A stretch of DNA of 64,000 bases from Clostridiaceae bacterium BL-3 (lineage in GTDB: Bacteria; Bacillota; Clostridia; Clostridiales; Clostridiaceae), in NCBI GenBank assembly GCA_902809985.1, contig CADDXC010000001.1:434001-498000 (forward strand). Reading direction: 5' to 3'. Of this stretch, positions 18,475 through 27,728 are shown piece after piece (the stretch's first letter is position 1; each line of letters opens with the position of its first letter). Made by a program: the position numbers and the translations under genes. The notes beneath the pieces are model-generated. The model ran no database searches. It was given only the letters and a program-made list of their open reading frames with translations, and had not been told where the DNA came from.

Positions 18475-19344
18475 ATGAGAATAAGCTATAACATGCCGGC
18501 ATTGACTTTGAATTTTCTTCAAAACCAGGCTTTAAAGAGACAAAGCGGAAATTTAATTAGAATATCCGGCGGCCTTAAATTAAACAGTGCCAAGGACAAT
18601 CCCAGCGGAATGGTACAGAGCCAGAATATTAAATTGCAGATAGGCGGGCTTCAAACTGCAGCTAGAAATGTACAGGATGGCGTGAGCATGCTTCAGACTG
18701 CAGAAGGAGGGCTTCAGGAGATCACGAGTATGATTCAGAGAATAAGACAGCTTACACTGCAGGCGGGCAATGGGACGACTACTCCATCGGACAGAAGTGT
18801 GATACAAAATGAAATAGATCAGCTGCTGGATGGAATAAGTTCTATGGCGGATCAGACGGAATTCAACGGATTGAAGCTGCTGGGACAAAATGAAGAGGAT
18901 AAGGTCTTAAGTATGCAAATAGGGGCCAATGCGGGAGAAAGTGCAGACATACCACAGCTGGATTTGACAAATAGTGAACAGAGCGATATATCGGAGTTGT
19001 ACCTTATTAAAAGTGGTAATGATGAAGATAAAAGTAAAGATGTATTGGATGGTAATGTAGATGATGCTCTTACTGCGATAGACAGTACTTTAAATAAGGT
19101 CATTTCTTACAGGAGCAAATATGGTGCACTGGAAAATAAATTTGAATCCAATTATTATAACATGCAGGAGTTAACAGATCGGATGATTGATGCAGACAGC
19201 AGTTTAAGTGATGCTGATATAGCGGAAGAAATAGTAGGTTACTCAAAGGAATCTATAATTGTGCAGGCATCCAATGCCATGATTGCACAAGCCAATGAAC
19301 TTCCGCAGGATGTACTTAAAATACTGGAGAATACCCGAAAATAA
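18475..19344 (+). CDS. Flagellin (short)
   Basis: Protein of 289 aa from the ATG at 18475. The N-terminal D0/D1 region is recognisable ('RISGGLKLNSAKDNPSGMV', 'AARNVQDGVSMLQTAEGGLQ', 'QRIRQLTLQAGNGT') and so is the C-terminal D1/D0 ('SLSDADIAEEIVGYSKESII', 'QASNAMIAQANELPQDVLKI'). Only about 60 residues separate the conserved ends, so the variable D2/D3 domains are absent. The start MRISYNMPALTLNF differs from the common MRINHNISAL. Flagellins polymerise outside the cell after export. A sigma-28-type promoter precedes it and a terminator follows. It could be the main filament protein or a minor one; no fliD, fliS, fliW or csrA accompanies it. Confidence 0.9.
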   Translation: MRISYNMPALTLNFLQNQALKRQSGNLIRISGGLKLNSAKDNPSGMVQSQNIKLQIGGLQTAARNVQDGVSMLQTAEGGLQEITSMIQRIRQLTLQAGNGTTTPSDRSVIQNEIDQLLDGISSMADQTEFNGLKLLGQNEEDKVLSMQIGANAGESADIPQLDLTNSEQSDISELYLIKSGNDEDKSKDVLDGNVDDALTAIDSTLNKVISYRSKYGALENKFESNYYNMQELTDRMIDADSSLSDADIAEEIVGYSKESIIVQASNAMIAQANELPQDVLKILENTRK

Positions 19345-19356
19345 TTTTTTACAGCG

Positions 19357-19412
19357 GGGAACTACCTAAATATAGAGTTTATCTATGTTTAAGTAGTTCC
19401 CTGATGTTTTTT
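19357..19412 (+). terminator. Terminator after flagellin
   Basis: GGGAACTAC (19357-19365) pairs with GTAGTTCCC (19393-19401), extended by imperfect pairing inward, followed by a T-run at 19407-19412. It isolates flagellin from the basal body operon. Confidence 0.8.
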
Positions 19413-19771
19413 GCTGAAAACAATGTGAATTTTTATATGAAATAACGCAAATATAACATATCTGTAACATGAATATTGGAAAATAAATAATATACTATGT
19501 ATTTATGTATGCTATTAATGGCAGAAAAGAAAATATTTTCATAAAAATTGTATTATAATATCGTAATTTCTTGTTTTTGATTAAAATTTATATTAATTAG
19601 AAAAAATTTCATATAATTGTAGCATTAACATATAATTTTGTGGTAATATAAATTATATTGAATGTGATTTTAATCAAAAGTAAAATGTGATTAAATATAT
19701 TTCCTTTTTGGAAAATTTGTAAATAAAAATATATACAATTATATAGAATAATGGAAATGGAGGGATAATAA
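19413..19771. other. 359-bp AT-rich leader region before the flagellar operon
   Basis: No gene. It must hold the promoter(s) for flgB onwards, but so AT-rich that no single -35/-10 pair stands out. A 13-bp inverted pair, TTTTGATTAAAAT (19575-19587) and ATTTTAATCAAAA (19667-19679), is the clearest structured signal and could be an operator or a long-range stem. I found no c-di-GMP riboswitch (GEMM) core. Confidence 0.5.
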
Positions 19772-20173
19772 TTGAACATATCTCAGTTGCCTAATGACGA
19801 ATTAGTGTATACTCTGCTGCAGAAAGGATTGGATGCATCCCAGGCCAGGAGCAGCGCAACAGCCGAAAATATATCCAATATAAATACCAAGGGGTATAAA
19901 AGGAAATATGTCACTTTTGAAGAAAATTTAAAAAAAAGTATGGATGATTTGGAACTTAAGACAGATGACGAAAAACACATGAAAATAGACAGTGATTATG
20001 GCTCCGTTGAGTTGGAAACAGACAATAGTACCAGCATGCGGGAAGACGGAAATAATGTGGACATAGACAATGAGATGGTAAATCAGTCAGCTAATGCTCT
20101 CATGTACAATGCACTTGTAACACAGATAAACAGCAGACTGGCCATGAAGCGGTATGTAATAGATGGAAGATAG
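19772..20173 (+). CDS. flgB: Flagellar proximal rod protein FlgB
   Basis: Protein of 133 aa with a TTG start (GGAGG eight bases upstream). The rod-protein motif '[19 protein letters not shown]' and the C-terminal '[20 protein letters not shown]' are typical; the two ends form the helical part of the rod. It is the first gene of the long flagellar run and is followed two bases later by the flgC region. Confidence 0.94.
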   Translation: MNISQLPNDELVYTLLQKGLDASQARSSATAENISNINTKGYKRKYVTFEENLKKSMDDLELKTDDEKHMKIDSDYGSVELETDNSTSMREDGNNVDIDNEMVNQSANALMYNALVTQINSRLAMKRYVIDGR

Positions 20174-20184
20174 GGGTGATAATT

Positions 20185-20616
20185 GTGATTGAAGCTTTTA
20201 ATACAATGAGAATAAGTGCCAGCGGACTTTCAGCAGAGAGACTAAGAATGGATACCATAGCTTCCAATATGGCCAATGTAGAGACTACTAGAGGAGCTGA
20301 TGGACAACCATATAGAAGGAAAGTAGCGGTTTTTCAGGAAAATTTACAGAGTGAATTAAATAAAAATGGACAATATGAAGATATACCCAGAGGTGTTAAA
20401 GCTGTGGGAGTAGTTGATGATCCTTCACCATTTAAGAGGGTATATGATCCTACTAATCCAGATGCAGATGCTGATGGTTATGTGTCCATGCCTAACGTAA
20501 ATATATTAAATGAAATGGCCGACATGATGGTGGCTACCAGATCCTATGAAGCAAATGTAAGTGCCATTGATGCGGAAAAGAGCATGTTTTCGAAAGCTCT
20601 GGAAATAGGAAAATAG
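20185..20616 (+). CDS. flgC: Flagellar proximal rod protein FlgC
   Basis: Protein of 143 aa from the GTG at 20185, preferred because GGGGTGA lies five to six bases before it; an in-frame GTG at 20176 falls within that site. Motifs are '[20 protein letters not shown]' and '[20 protein letters not shown]', both hallmarks of FlgC. It builds the rod with FlgB and FliE. Confidence 0.95.
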   Translation: MIEAFNTMRISASGLSAERLRMDTIASNMANVETTRGADGQPYRRKVAVFQENLQSELNKNGQYEDIPRGVKAVGVVDDPSPFKRVYDPTNPDADADGYVSMPNVNILNEMADMMVATRSYEANVSAIDAEKSMFSKALEIGK

Positions 20617-20634
20617 AAAAGGGGATAAGTACAT

Positions 20635-21018
20635 ATGAGAATAAATGAATATGTGCCTGATAGCAGTGTATTTGATTTTAACAAGTCTGTTCAGGACAGC
20701 AATCTAAACGGCAATAATACAGTAGTTAATAATCTTAATAACGCCATATCAGAAGATGGCAAAGTAGATGGAAGTACAGATGAAAATGACAGCAGTATAT
20801 CCGATTTTGCGTCAATGCTGAAAAATGAGCTGGATGAGGTAAATGACCAGCAGGTGCAGGCGGATAACAGCACCAAAGAGCTTATAGAAGGTGACAGAAC
20901 GGATATACACAATGTAATGCTGGATACGGAACAAGCTAAGATGTCGCTGGAATTGGCGGTGCAAATCAGGAATAAACTTGTAGATGCATACCAGGAATTG
21001 AATAGAACACAGTTGTAG
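20635..21018 (+). CDS. fliE: Hook-basal body complex protein FliE
   Basis: Protein of 127 aa; the extra length over the ~100-aa norm is an Asn/Asp/Ser-rich N-terminal extension (about residues 1-55). The conserved C-terminal half is present ('SDFASMLKNELDEVNDQQVQ', 'DIHNVMLDTEQAKMSLELAV', 'LVDAYQELNRTQL'). FliE links the MS ring to the rod. AAGGGGATAA precedes the ATG. Confidence 0.93.
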   Translation: MRINEYVPDSSVFDFNKSVQDSNLNGNNTVVNNLNNAISEDGKVDGSTDENDSSISDFASMLKNELDEVNDQQVQADNSTKELIEGDRTDIHNVMLDTEQAKMSLELAVQIRNKLVDAYQELNRTQL

Positions 21019-21033
21019 AAGGAGTGCTAATGG

Positions 21034-22620
21034 ATGGGTAAGCTATCGCAATTTTTTAAGAATTTAATAGATAAATGGAAAAATTTGAGTAGAAATAAAA
21101 AGATAGCTTTTGGAGTCATAGCTGTGGGAATTATAGCGGCGATTATATTTGGAGGAATGTCCTTGGGAAAGAAAAAATATGCAGTGCTTTTTTCAAATAT
21201 GAATGAAACTGATTCAGCAGCAGTGTATAAAAAACTCCAAGATGATAAAGTAGATGTCAAAGTAGAGGGAAATTCAATTCTGGTACCTAAAGATGAGGTA
21301 GACAGTGATAGGATGAAGGTGCTTTCAGAAGTACAGCTCACCAATGGAAGCCAGGGCTTTGAGCTGTTTGATAAAAGTAATTTGGGCACTACAGATGCAG
21401 AGATAAAGGTGAACTATCAGAGAGCTCTCCAGGGAGAACTGGAGAGGACTATAAAATCTCTTCCGCAGGTTGAAGATGCCAGGGTGCATCTTGTACTTCC
21501 AGATGACACTGAATTTGTAAAAGATACTCAGCCCGGAAGTGCTTCTATAACTTTGAAGCTGAAGTCCGGACAAAAATTGAGCCAGGATCAGGTAAAGGCT
21601 TTGGTTGCACTTATATCAGGCGGTGTGAAAAATATACCTAAGGAAAATGTTCAGGTTATAGATGACAAGATGCAGCTTTTGTCCAAGGATCTATATCAAG
21701 ATGAAGGCACTGGTACTGAAGACAGCACCGTTCCTGCAGAAAAACAGCAGCAGCTTCAGCAGCAGTATGAAAAAGATCTTGAGAAGAGGCTTTTAAGTAT
21801 GCTGGAAACCGTATATGGCAAAGGTAAGGTTCAGGTGAGAGTAAATGCGGACCTGGATTTTGATGCTGTACAGCAGGACGCCACGACTTACGATCCCAAT
21901 AGAAGAGCAGTGGTAAGTGAACATACGATAAACAGCACAAATGCCGGGGGTACAAATAATGCAGGTGCCAGCCCCGTGGACAATAATATGAGCAATACCA
22001 CGACTACTACTGGAAATAATGGAAATTCAACCTACAATGAGGCCACTAGAAATTATGATGTATCCAAATCAGAGCAAAAAACTGTAAAAGCTCCTGGAAG
22101 TGTAAGGAGGCTTACAGCTTCTGTGGCATTGGATGGAAATGTAGATGATGCTACTAGGAATTCCATAAGAAATCTTGCAGTTTCTTCCATAGGTTATGAT
22201 GCAAACAGGGGAGACACCATAAATGTAGAGGGTATACCTTTTGATACCACTGCCCAGGACAATGCGAAGAAAGATATGGATGCCATGGATAAGGCAGAGC
22301 AGCTGGCAAAGAGAAACAGGCTGATTGCAATTATAGGCGGTATTGCAGCAGCAGTGATTGCCACTGTAGTTGGAGTTATACTCTGGAGAAGAAAACATGA
22401 GGAGGAAGATTTGTTTGATGAGGAAATGGAGCCTCAGGGTATAGATGCAGTTGTAGGAGATGAAACCCAGGTTAAAGAGAAGCCTAAATTTAAACCTGTA
22501 GAACTTGAATCGGAAAATGAAGATACTCACGTTGAAAATGAAATAAAGAAATACGCTAAAGATAAGCCTGATCAAGTTGCAGACATAATAAAATCATGGT
22601 TAGCAGAAGATGAGAGGTGA
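21034..22620 (+). CDS. fliF: Flagellar MS-ring protein FliF
   Basis: Protein of 528 aa, normal for FliF. There are two membrane segments (about residues 22-45 and 430-452) with ring-building motifs between ('DSAAVYKKLQDDKVDVKVEG', 'QRALQGELERTIKSLPQVED', 'ARVHLVLPDDTEF') and an Asn/Thr/Gly-rich loop about 300-345. The cytoplasmic C terminus ends 'PDQVADIIKSWLAEDER', the FliG-binding tail. It forms the membrane ring on which the motor and export gate assemble. Its stop overlaps the ribosome site of fliG. Confidence 0.96.
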   Translation: MGKLSQFFKNLIDKWKNLSRNKKIAFGVIAVGIIAAIIFGGMSLGKKKYAVLFSNMNETDSAAVYKKLQDDKVDVKVEGNSILVPKDEVDSDRMKVLSEVQLTNGSQGFELFDKSNLGTTDAEIKVNYQRALQGELERTIKSLPQVEDARVHLVLPDDTEFVKDTQPGSASITLKLKSGQKLSQDQVKALVALISGGVKNIPKENVQVIDDKMQLLSKDLYQDEGTGTEDSTVPAEKQQQLQQQYEKDLEKRLLSMLETVYGKGKVQVRVNADLDFDAVQQDATTYDPNRRAVVSEHTINSTNAGGTNNAGASPVDNNMSNTTTTTGNNGNSTYNEATRNYDVSKSEQKTVKAPGSVRRLTASVALDGNVDDATRNSIRNLAVSSIGYDANRGDTINVEGIPFDTTAQDNAKKDMDAMDKAEQLAKRNRLIAIIGGIAAAVIATVVGVILWRRKHEEEDLFDEEMEPQGIDAVVGDETQVKEKPKFKPVELESENEDTHVENEIKKYAKDKPDQVADIIKSWLAEDER

Positions 22621-22625
22621 TAAGA

Positions 22626-23642
22626 ATGGCTAGGGACAATCAAAAATTAACTGGAGTACAGAAGGCTGCCATATTATTTATAACTCTTGGACCAGAAGCA
22701 GCTGCAGGTATAATTAAAAGACTGCCGGAAGCCGAGATACAGAAGATAACTTATGAAATAGCCAATATAAGTTCAGTGAAATCGGATCAGAAAAAGGAAA
22801 TACTTCAGGAATTCGTACAGATGAATAAAGCCAAGGATTATCTATTGGAAGGCGGCATAGAGTATGCCAGAAATCTTTTGTCAAAGGCCCTTGGAACTCA
22901 GAGGGCAGTTGAAATACTGGATAAAGTTACAGAGGCGACGCAGCAGTTCAGACCCTTTGCCATAGCTAGGAAGGCAGATGCTCACCAGCTTTTGAATATA
23001 ATATCAGATGAGCACCCGCAGACCATAGCGCTTATACTCTGTTATCTTCAGCCTGACAAAGCCGGGCAGATACTTTCAGCACTTCCTGAAAATGTTCAGG
23101 CTGAGGTATCCTATAGAATTGCTACAATGAGCACTACTTCCCACAGGGTTGTAAAAGAAATAGAAAAAGTACTTGATGACAAATTATCTTCCGTAGTTAA
23201 GTCTGATATGAGAGTAATTGGTGGTGTCCAGACCATTGTGGATATATTGAATCAGGTGGACAGGGCTACGGAGAAAAATATTACAGAGGGATTGGAGAAG
23301 GAAGATGCAGAACTGGCAGAAAAAGTCAAAGAGTCCATGTTCGTATTCGAGGATATTGTCACTCTGGATGATGTATCCATTCAGAGAGTACTCAGAGAGG
23401 TGGACTCAAAGGATCTTTCACTTGCACTTAAAGGATGCTCTGAAGAGGTGGCTGAGTGTATTTTCAGGAACCAGTCCAAGAGGGCTTCCGCAGCACTGAA
23501 GGAAGATATAGAATTCCTGGGACCTGTAAGACTTATGGATGTGGAAAAGGCCCAGCAGGGTATTGTGAATATTATAAGAAGGTTGGATGAAGCCGGAGAA
23601 ATAGTTATGGCGAGAGGTGGAGAAGATGCGATCATCATATAA
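22626..23642 (+). CDS. fliG: Flagellar motor switch protein FliG
   Basis: Protein of 338 aa from the ATG at 22626 (AGAGGTGA upstream; the GTG at 22617 lies in fliF and in that site). Motifs include 'GVQKAAILFITLGPEAAAGI', 'DEHPQTIALILCYLQPDKAG' (the EHPQ motif) and the C-terminal torque domain 'DVSIQRVLREVDSKDLSLAL', 'MSKRA'-like 'QSKRASAALKEDIEFLGPVR'. FliG meets the stator and sets torque. It overlaps fliH by 17 bases. Confidence 0.96.
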   Translation: MARDNQKLTGVQKAAILFITLGPEAAAGIIKRLPEAEIQKITYEIANISSVKSDQKKEILQEFVQMNKAKDYLLEGGIEYARNLLSKALGTQRAVEILDKVTEATQQFRPFAIARKADAHQLLNIISDEHPQTIALILCYLQPDKAGQILSALPENVQAEVSYRIATMSTTSHRVVKEIEKVLDDKLSSVVKSDMRVIGGVQTIVDILNQVDRATEKNITEGLEKEDAELAEKVKESMFVFEDIVTLDDVSIQRVLREVDSKDLSLALKGCSEEVAECIFRNQSKRASAALKEDIEFLGPVRLMDVEKAQQGIVNIIRRLDEAGEIVMARGGEDAIII

Positions 23643-24393
23643 GATTATAAAAGGTGACAGCATAAATAAAGATGGTACTCACGATATAGTTACGGTATTT
23701 AAAAAACAACCTCCTCCTAAAAGGAAGAACAATGTCGATTCACCTGAAGGTAATTATGACAGTCTGATACAAACCATGTTGAAAGGTGCGGCCGAAGAAA
23801 GAGAGAAAATACTTTCTAAAGCCAGTGTTGAAGCTGAGGAAATCAAAAAAAAGGCCTATGATGCTGCCAGTAAAAAGGGATATGAGGACGGCAGAAAAAG
23901 GGGGCAGGAGAAAGGCTTCAAAAGTGCTTATGATGAAGGATATGTGAAAAATATAGAAAAGGCTAAAATTGAAGGCGAAGATATAAGAAAGAAGGCAGAT
24001 GCTGTCTTAAAAGCTGCTGTAGAGGAAAAAAACAGATATTTGACGGAAAAAGAAGAGGAAATCAAAAAATTTGTAATAAATACTGTGGAGAATATTTTAA
24101 AAGAAGAGATTAAAAACAAGGACAGTTTGAATCAGATGGTGTTTAATGCACTTTCACAGGTTAAGAATTCTAAAACTTTCATCATAAAGAGCAGAGAGAA
24201 ATACTGCTGTGAATTTAAGAAGCAGGTTGATCTGTGGAGAGAGCAATTGCCTTTTAAGGGGGATATATTCATAATACCGGATGAGTCTCTGGAAGAGGGC
24301 AGTGTAGTTATAGAAAGAGATAATGGGAAAATTGTGCTGTCCGTGGACATAGCTGTGAAGAAATTGAGGAAAATATTTGAGGGCGTCAATTAG
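23626..24393 (+). CDS. fliH: Flagellar assembly protein FliH
   Basis: Protein of 255 aa from the ATG at 23626 (GGTGG upstream). It has a long charged helix-rich body with A/K/E repeats ('KKGYEDGRKRGQEKGFKSAY', the GxxxG-like part of FliH) and a C-terminal FliH/V-ATPase-E-like domain ('NTVENILKEEIKNKDSLNQM', 'SLEEGSVVIERDNGKIVLSV'). It regulates the export ATPase FliI encoded next. Sequence conservation is low, so the call rests on length, style and position. Confidence 0.88.
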   Translation: MRSSYKIIKGDSINKDGTHDIVTVFKKQPPPKRKNNVDSPEGNYDSLIQTMLKGAAEEREKILSKASVEAEEIKKKAYDAASKKGYEDGRKRGQEKGFKSAYDEGYVKNIEKAKIEGEDIRKKADAVLKAAVEEKNRYLTEKEEEIKKFVINTVENILKEEIKNKDSLNQMVFNALSQVKNSKTFIIKSREKYCCEFKKQVDLWREQLPFKGDIFIIPDESLEEGSVVIERDNGKIVLSVDIAVKKLRKIFEGVN

Positions 24394-24423
24394 CAGATTT
24401 TTTGCCATAAGGGTGATGATTTA

Positions 24424-25731
24424 GTGATAAATTTAAACTTTCAGGAATTGAATAGAAAAATAAGCGAGGCCAATTTTTCCTACCAGGAGGGAACTGTAAA
24501 AAAAGTAATAGGACTTACTATAGAGGTTCAGGGAATAAAGGCCTTCATAGGAGAAGTATGTACTATATATAATGAAGAAAATCATAAAATTGTATGCGAA
24601 GTTGTGGGCTTTAAAGAAGATGACATAATACTCATGCCCCTGGGGGAGCTTACTGGAATTTCCACAGGATGCAGAGTGGTTCCTGAAAGAAGGCATCTAA
24701 ATGTTGAATGTTCAGAGGAACTTTTCGGAAAAGTTTTGGACGGACTTGGCAATCCTCTTCAGGGAGATCCGTTGAAATCCGGCAGTTTCTACGAACTGGA
24801 TGCGGAACCGCCGGATCCGCTGAAGCGGAGAAGAATCAGCAGTGCCATTTCTACAGGTATACGTGCCATAGATGGTTTTTTGACCTGCGGAGAAGGTCAG
24901 AGAATTGGTATATTTGCAGGAAGTGGGGTCGGTAAAAGTACAACTCTTGGCATGATTGCAAGATATGCTGAAGCAGATGTGAATGTAATAGCACTTATAG
25001 GTGAGAGAGGAAGAGAAGTAAGGGATTTTATAGAAAAGGACCTTGGGGAAAGTGGATTGAAAAAATCCGTCATAGTATGTGCAACTTCTGATAAGCCTGC
25101 ACTTGTCAGGCTGAAAGGAGCTTTTACCGCAACTGCCATTGCAGAGTATTTCAGGGATAAGGGAAAAAAAGTGATACTCATGATGGATTCTGTAACCAGG
25201 TTCGCCATGGCACAGAGAGAAATAGGACTAGCTGTTGGAGAACCTCCTGCTACAAAGGGGTATACTCCTTCAGTATTTGCAAAGCTCCCAAGGCTTATGG
25301 AGAGAGCGGGAATGTCAGATAAAGGATCTATAACTGCATTTTATACTGTTCTGGTGGATGGTGACGATCTGAATGAGCCCATTGCAGATGCGGTCAGAAG
25401 TATATTGGATGGACATATAGTGCTGTCAAGGACTCTTGCCAATAAAAATCATTATCCTGCTATAGACATACTTGCCAGCATAAGCAGGCTCATGCCTGAA
25501 GTAACCACCGAGGAGCACAGGAAAAGTGCATCTTTTGCAAGAGATATGTTATCTACATACAGGAATTCAGAAGATCTTATAAATATAGGTGCCTATGTGA
25601 AGGGCAACAACAAGAAGGTTGATACGGCCATAAGATATTATGATGATATAGTTGATTATTTGAAGCAGAAAATGGATGAACACTCTACTTTAGAGGAAAG
25701 TGTAGACAGATTGAAGAACATGTTTGACTAA
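24424..25731 (+). CDS. fliI: Flagellum-specific export ATPase FliI
   Basis: Protein of 435 aa with a GTG start. Walker A is 'GIFAGSGVGKSTTLGMIARY', Walker B 'KKVILMMDSVTRFA', and 'LIGERGREVRDFIE' and 'TAFYTVLVDGDDLNEPIADA' are family marks. Related to F1-ATPase beta, it powers and orders export of rod, hook and filament proteins. It overlaps the upstream edge of the fliJ frame, and fliJ itself starts 20 bases after its stop. Confidence 0.97.
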   Translation: MINLNFQELNRKISEANFSYQEGTVKKVIGLTIEVQGIKAFIGEVCTIYNEENHKIVCEVVGFKEDDIILMPLGELTGISTGCRVVPERRHLNVECSEELFGKVLDGLGNPLQGDPLKSGSFYELDAEPPDPLKRRRISSAISTGIRAIDGFLTCGEGQRIGIFAGSGVGKSTTLGMIARYAEADVNVIALIGERGREVRDFIEKDLGESGLKKSVIVCATSDKPALVRLKGAFTATAIAEYFRDKGKKVILMMDSVTRFAMAQREIGLAVGEPPATKGYTPSVFAKLPRLMERAGMSDKGSITAFYTVLVDGDDLNEPIADAVRSILDGHIVLSRTLANKNHYPAIDILASISRLMPEVTTEEHRKSASFARDMLSTYRNSEDLINIGAYVKGNNKKVDTAIRYYDDIVDYLKQKMDEHSTLEESVDRLKNMFD

Positions 25732-25750
25732 AATCAGGGAGGAAAAGCCA

Positions 25751-26185
25751 ATGAAGTACAATTTTAAACTGCAGAAACTCTTGGATATGAGAATTGATAG
25801 AGAAGATAAAAGTAAAATAGAATTTCAAAAGGCTCAAAGTGAAAAGCTGAAGGTAAAAGAGAAGCTTACCCAGATGGAGGAAAAATATAATGAGTATAAA
25901 AACAGACCTCTCCCCACATCAGCCATAGAGCAGAAGATAACGCATATCTATATAAATGCCCTGGACTATAACATAAATGAAACCTCCCAGGAACTCAGCA
26001 AAAAAGAAAAGATTGTAGAGGGAAAAAGGGAAGAGCTGAAGCAGAGACAGATTGACAGAAAAACTGTGGAAACATTAAAGGACAAGGGATACAGAAACTT
26101 CGTCAAGGAACAGAATAGAATAGAGCAGAAGTTGAACGATGAATTTGCCCTCTATGGATTTATTAGAAATTTAGGTACAAGGTAA
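25751..26185 (+). CDS. fliJ: Flagellar export protein FliJ
   Basis: Protein of 144 aa from the ATG at 25751 (GGGAGGAAAA upstream). It is entirely coiled coil, Lys/Glu/Gln-rich, beginning 'MKYNFKLQKLLDMRIDRED', which is typical for FliJ. It acts as the stalk of the FliI ATPase and carries chaperones. The C-terminal end 'EFALYGFIRN' is less helical. Confidence 0.88.
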   Translation: MKYNFKLQKLLDMRIDREDKSKIEFQKAQSEKLKVKEKLTQMEEKYNEYKNRPLPTSAIEQKITHIYINALDYNINETSQELSKKEKIVEGKREELKQRQIDRKTVETLKDKGYRNFVKEQNRIEQKLNDEFALYGFIRNLGTR

Positions 26186-26246
26186 TGATTTGATTAAAGA
26201 TTGTTATTTTGGAGTACATATATGCTGGAAAGGAGGTGAATACAAA

Positions 26247-27707
26247 GTGGCTAACATAAATGCTGCAGCATCTGTAAATGCCGCGGATGTTCTAAACAAC
26301 ACAGCATCAAATGTTTCCGGAGACAGGACAAATGTGAAAAATTCCGGTGATTTCAAAAATACATTAAAAGATGCCTTTAAGGATGTCTCAAAATCCGATA
26401 ATTCAAATGAAAATGTAAAAGCAAGTAGAACATCAGAAGACAGTGTTACAGTTAATGACAGCAGCAAAGATCAAAATTTAGATGAAAAACTGAAAGGGCA
26501 GCTGGAAAAGGCAGGTTTCAGTCAGGAGGAAATAGAGAAAATAGAAGATGAAATTAAGCAGGAAGATGTAGATCCCAAAAATTTGTCTTATATACTCAAT
26601 ATGTTGTTTTCCTATAATGGTAATTTGAATGACAGTGAACTGATGGATAAAATAAGTGATCTTCTAAGTGACAACATAAGCAGTGATATTTTGAAAAACC
26701 TTCAGGCTATAATATCGGACAATACAGCTGGGAGCAAAAATATCATAGATAAAATAGTGGAAAAAAATATAGACGGACTTGCAGATATTCTGCAGAAACT
26801 TGGAATCAGCGGGGAGTTCAGTGAAAAATTGGAAGCAGGTATTTTATCCAAAGTATCCCAGGGAGCAAATCTGGAGCAGAACATATACAACAAGATAAAA
26901 AGCGAGATAAATTCTGCCCTGGCTGCACAGATGCGCACAGATACTACAGGAGAGAGCTTAAATGCCGGTTTGGCCGGAACTAGGATGCAGGATATTATCC
27001 AGAATGGACAGTCAAATATGGACAATAGTACGGTATCTTCTCAAAATGACCAGTTGAGTACGAATAATAACCTGATATCTTCTAAAGACGGAAACGTGTC
27101 CCAGAATAATTCTGATAAATCCAGTGACAAGGGCAGTGGAAATCTCACCGGCAGTGGAGATGAAATATTGAAGAAAATAATAGAAGGCGGAGATGGAGAC
27201 AAGATCTCCAAAGCTGCCAATTTTATGACACAATTCTCAAACATAAACGGAGACAACACTGTAGAAAATCTGAAAAATCTGGTCATAAACAAAAATTCCT
27301 TTACTTCTGATATCATAAAAACTTTAAAATACATGGATCTCAACAATGTGAAGCAGCTGACAGTAAAGGTAAATCCCAGGGAACTGGGGGAAATCACCAT
27401 AAATCTGGTTATGGAAGCTGGCAAAATGAAAGCAGCTATCACAGCCTCCAATCAGGATACCTACAATCTTTTGAATTACAATCTACAGGATTTATCAAAC
27501 AAAATTCAGGGCAATGATATAAGAGTTCAAAGCTTTTCCCTGAATCTTTACAACGAGGACACTACCTATTTCAGGGATGAAAGCAGAAAAGGACAGCAGA
27601 ACAAGGGAAACGGCAGTGGAAAGAATATGACCGTTGACAGTATATCCGGGGAAGAAGCCCCCCAGGAGGACTATTATGAGGAAAACAATGTAAATATACT
27701 GGCTTAA
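26247..27707 (+). CDS. fliK: Flagellar hook-length control protein FliK
   Basis: Protein of 486 aa from the GTG at 26247, which follows AAAGGAGGTGA; an upstream GTG-type extension to 26190 has no ribosome site. The N-terminal two thirds are low-complexity, Asn/Ser/Asp-rich, as expected of a molecular ruler. The conserved C-terminal domain (about 375-450) has 'VKQLTVKVNPRELGEITINL' and 'MKAAITASNQDTYNLLNYNL', the substrate-switch part that acts on FlhB. Identity rests mostly on that domain and its place before flgD. Confidence 0.9.
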   Translation: MANINAAASVNAADVLNNTASNVSGDRTNVKNSGDFKNTLKDAFKDVSKSDNSNENVKASRTSEDSVTVNDSSKDQNLDEKLKGQLEKAGFSQEEIEKIEDEIKQEDVDPKNLSYILNMLFSYNGNLNDSELMDKISDLLSDNISSDILKNLQAIISDNTAGSKNIIDKIVEKNIDGLADILQKLGISGEFSEKLEAGILSKVSQGANLEQNIYNKIKSEINSALAAQMRTDTTGESLNAGLAGTRMQDIIQNGQSNMDNSTVSSQNDQLSTNNNLISSKDGNVSQNNSDKSSDKGSGNLTGSGDEILKKIIEGGDGDKISKAANFMTQFSNINGDNTVENLKNLVINKNSFTSDIIKTLKYMDLNNVKQLTVKVNPRELGEITINLVMEAGKMKAAITASNQDTYNLLNYNLQDLSNKIQGNDIRVQSFSLNLYNEDTTYFRDESRKGQQNKGNGSGKNMTVDSISGEEAPQEDYYEENNVNILA

Positions 27708-27728
27708 TTTGGAGAGGAGGTAATTGTT

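Noticed and set aside
19413-19771. c-di-GMP riboswitch before the flagellar operon
   Set aside because: I looked for the GEMM core (GUCACGCACAGGGCAAACC-like) there and before flagellin and did not find it.
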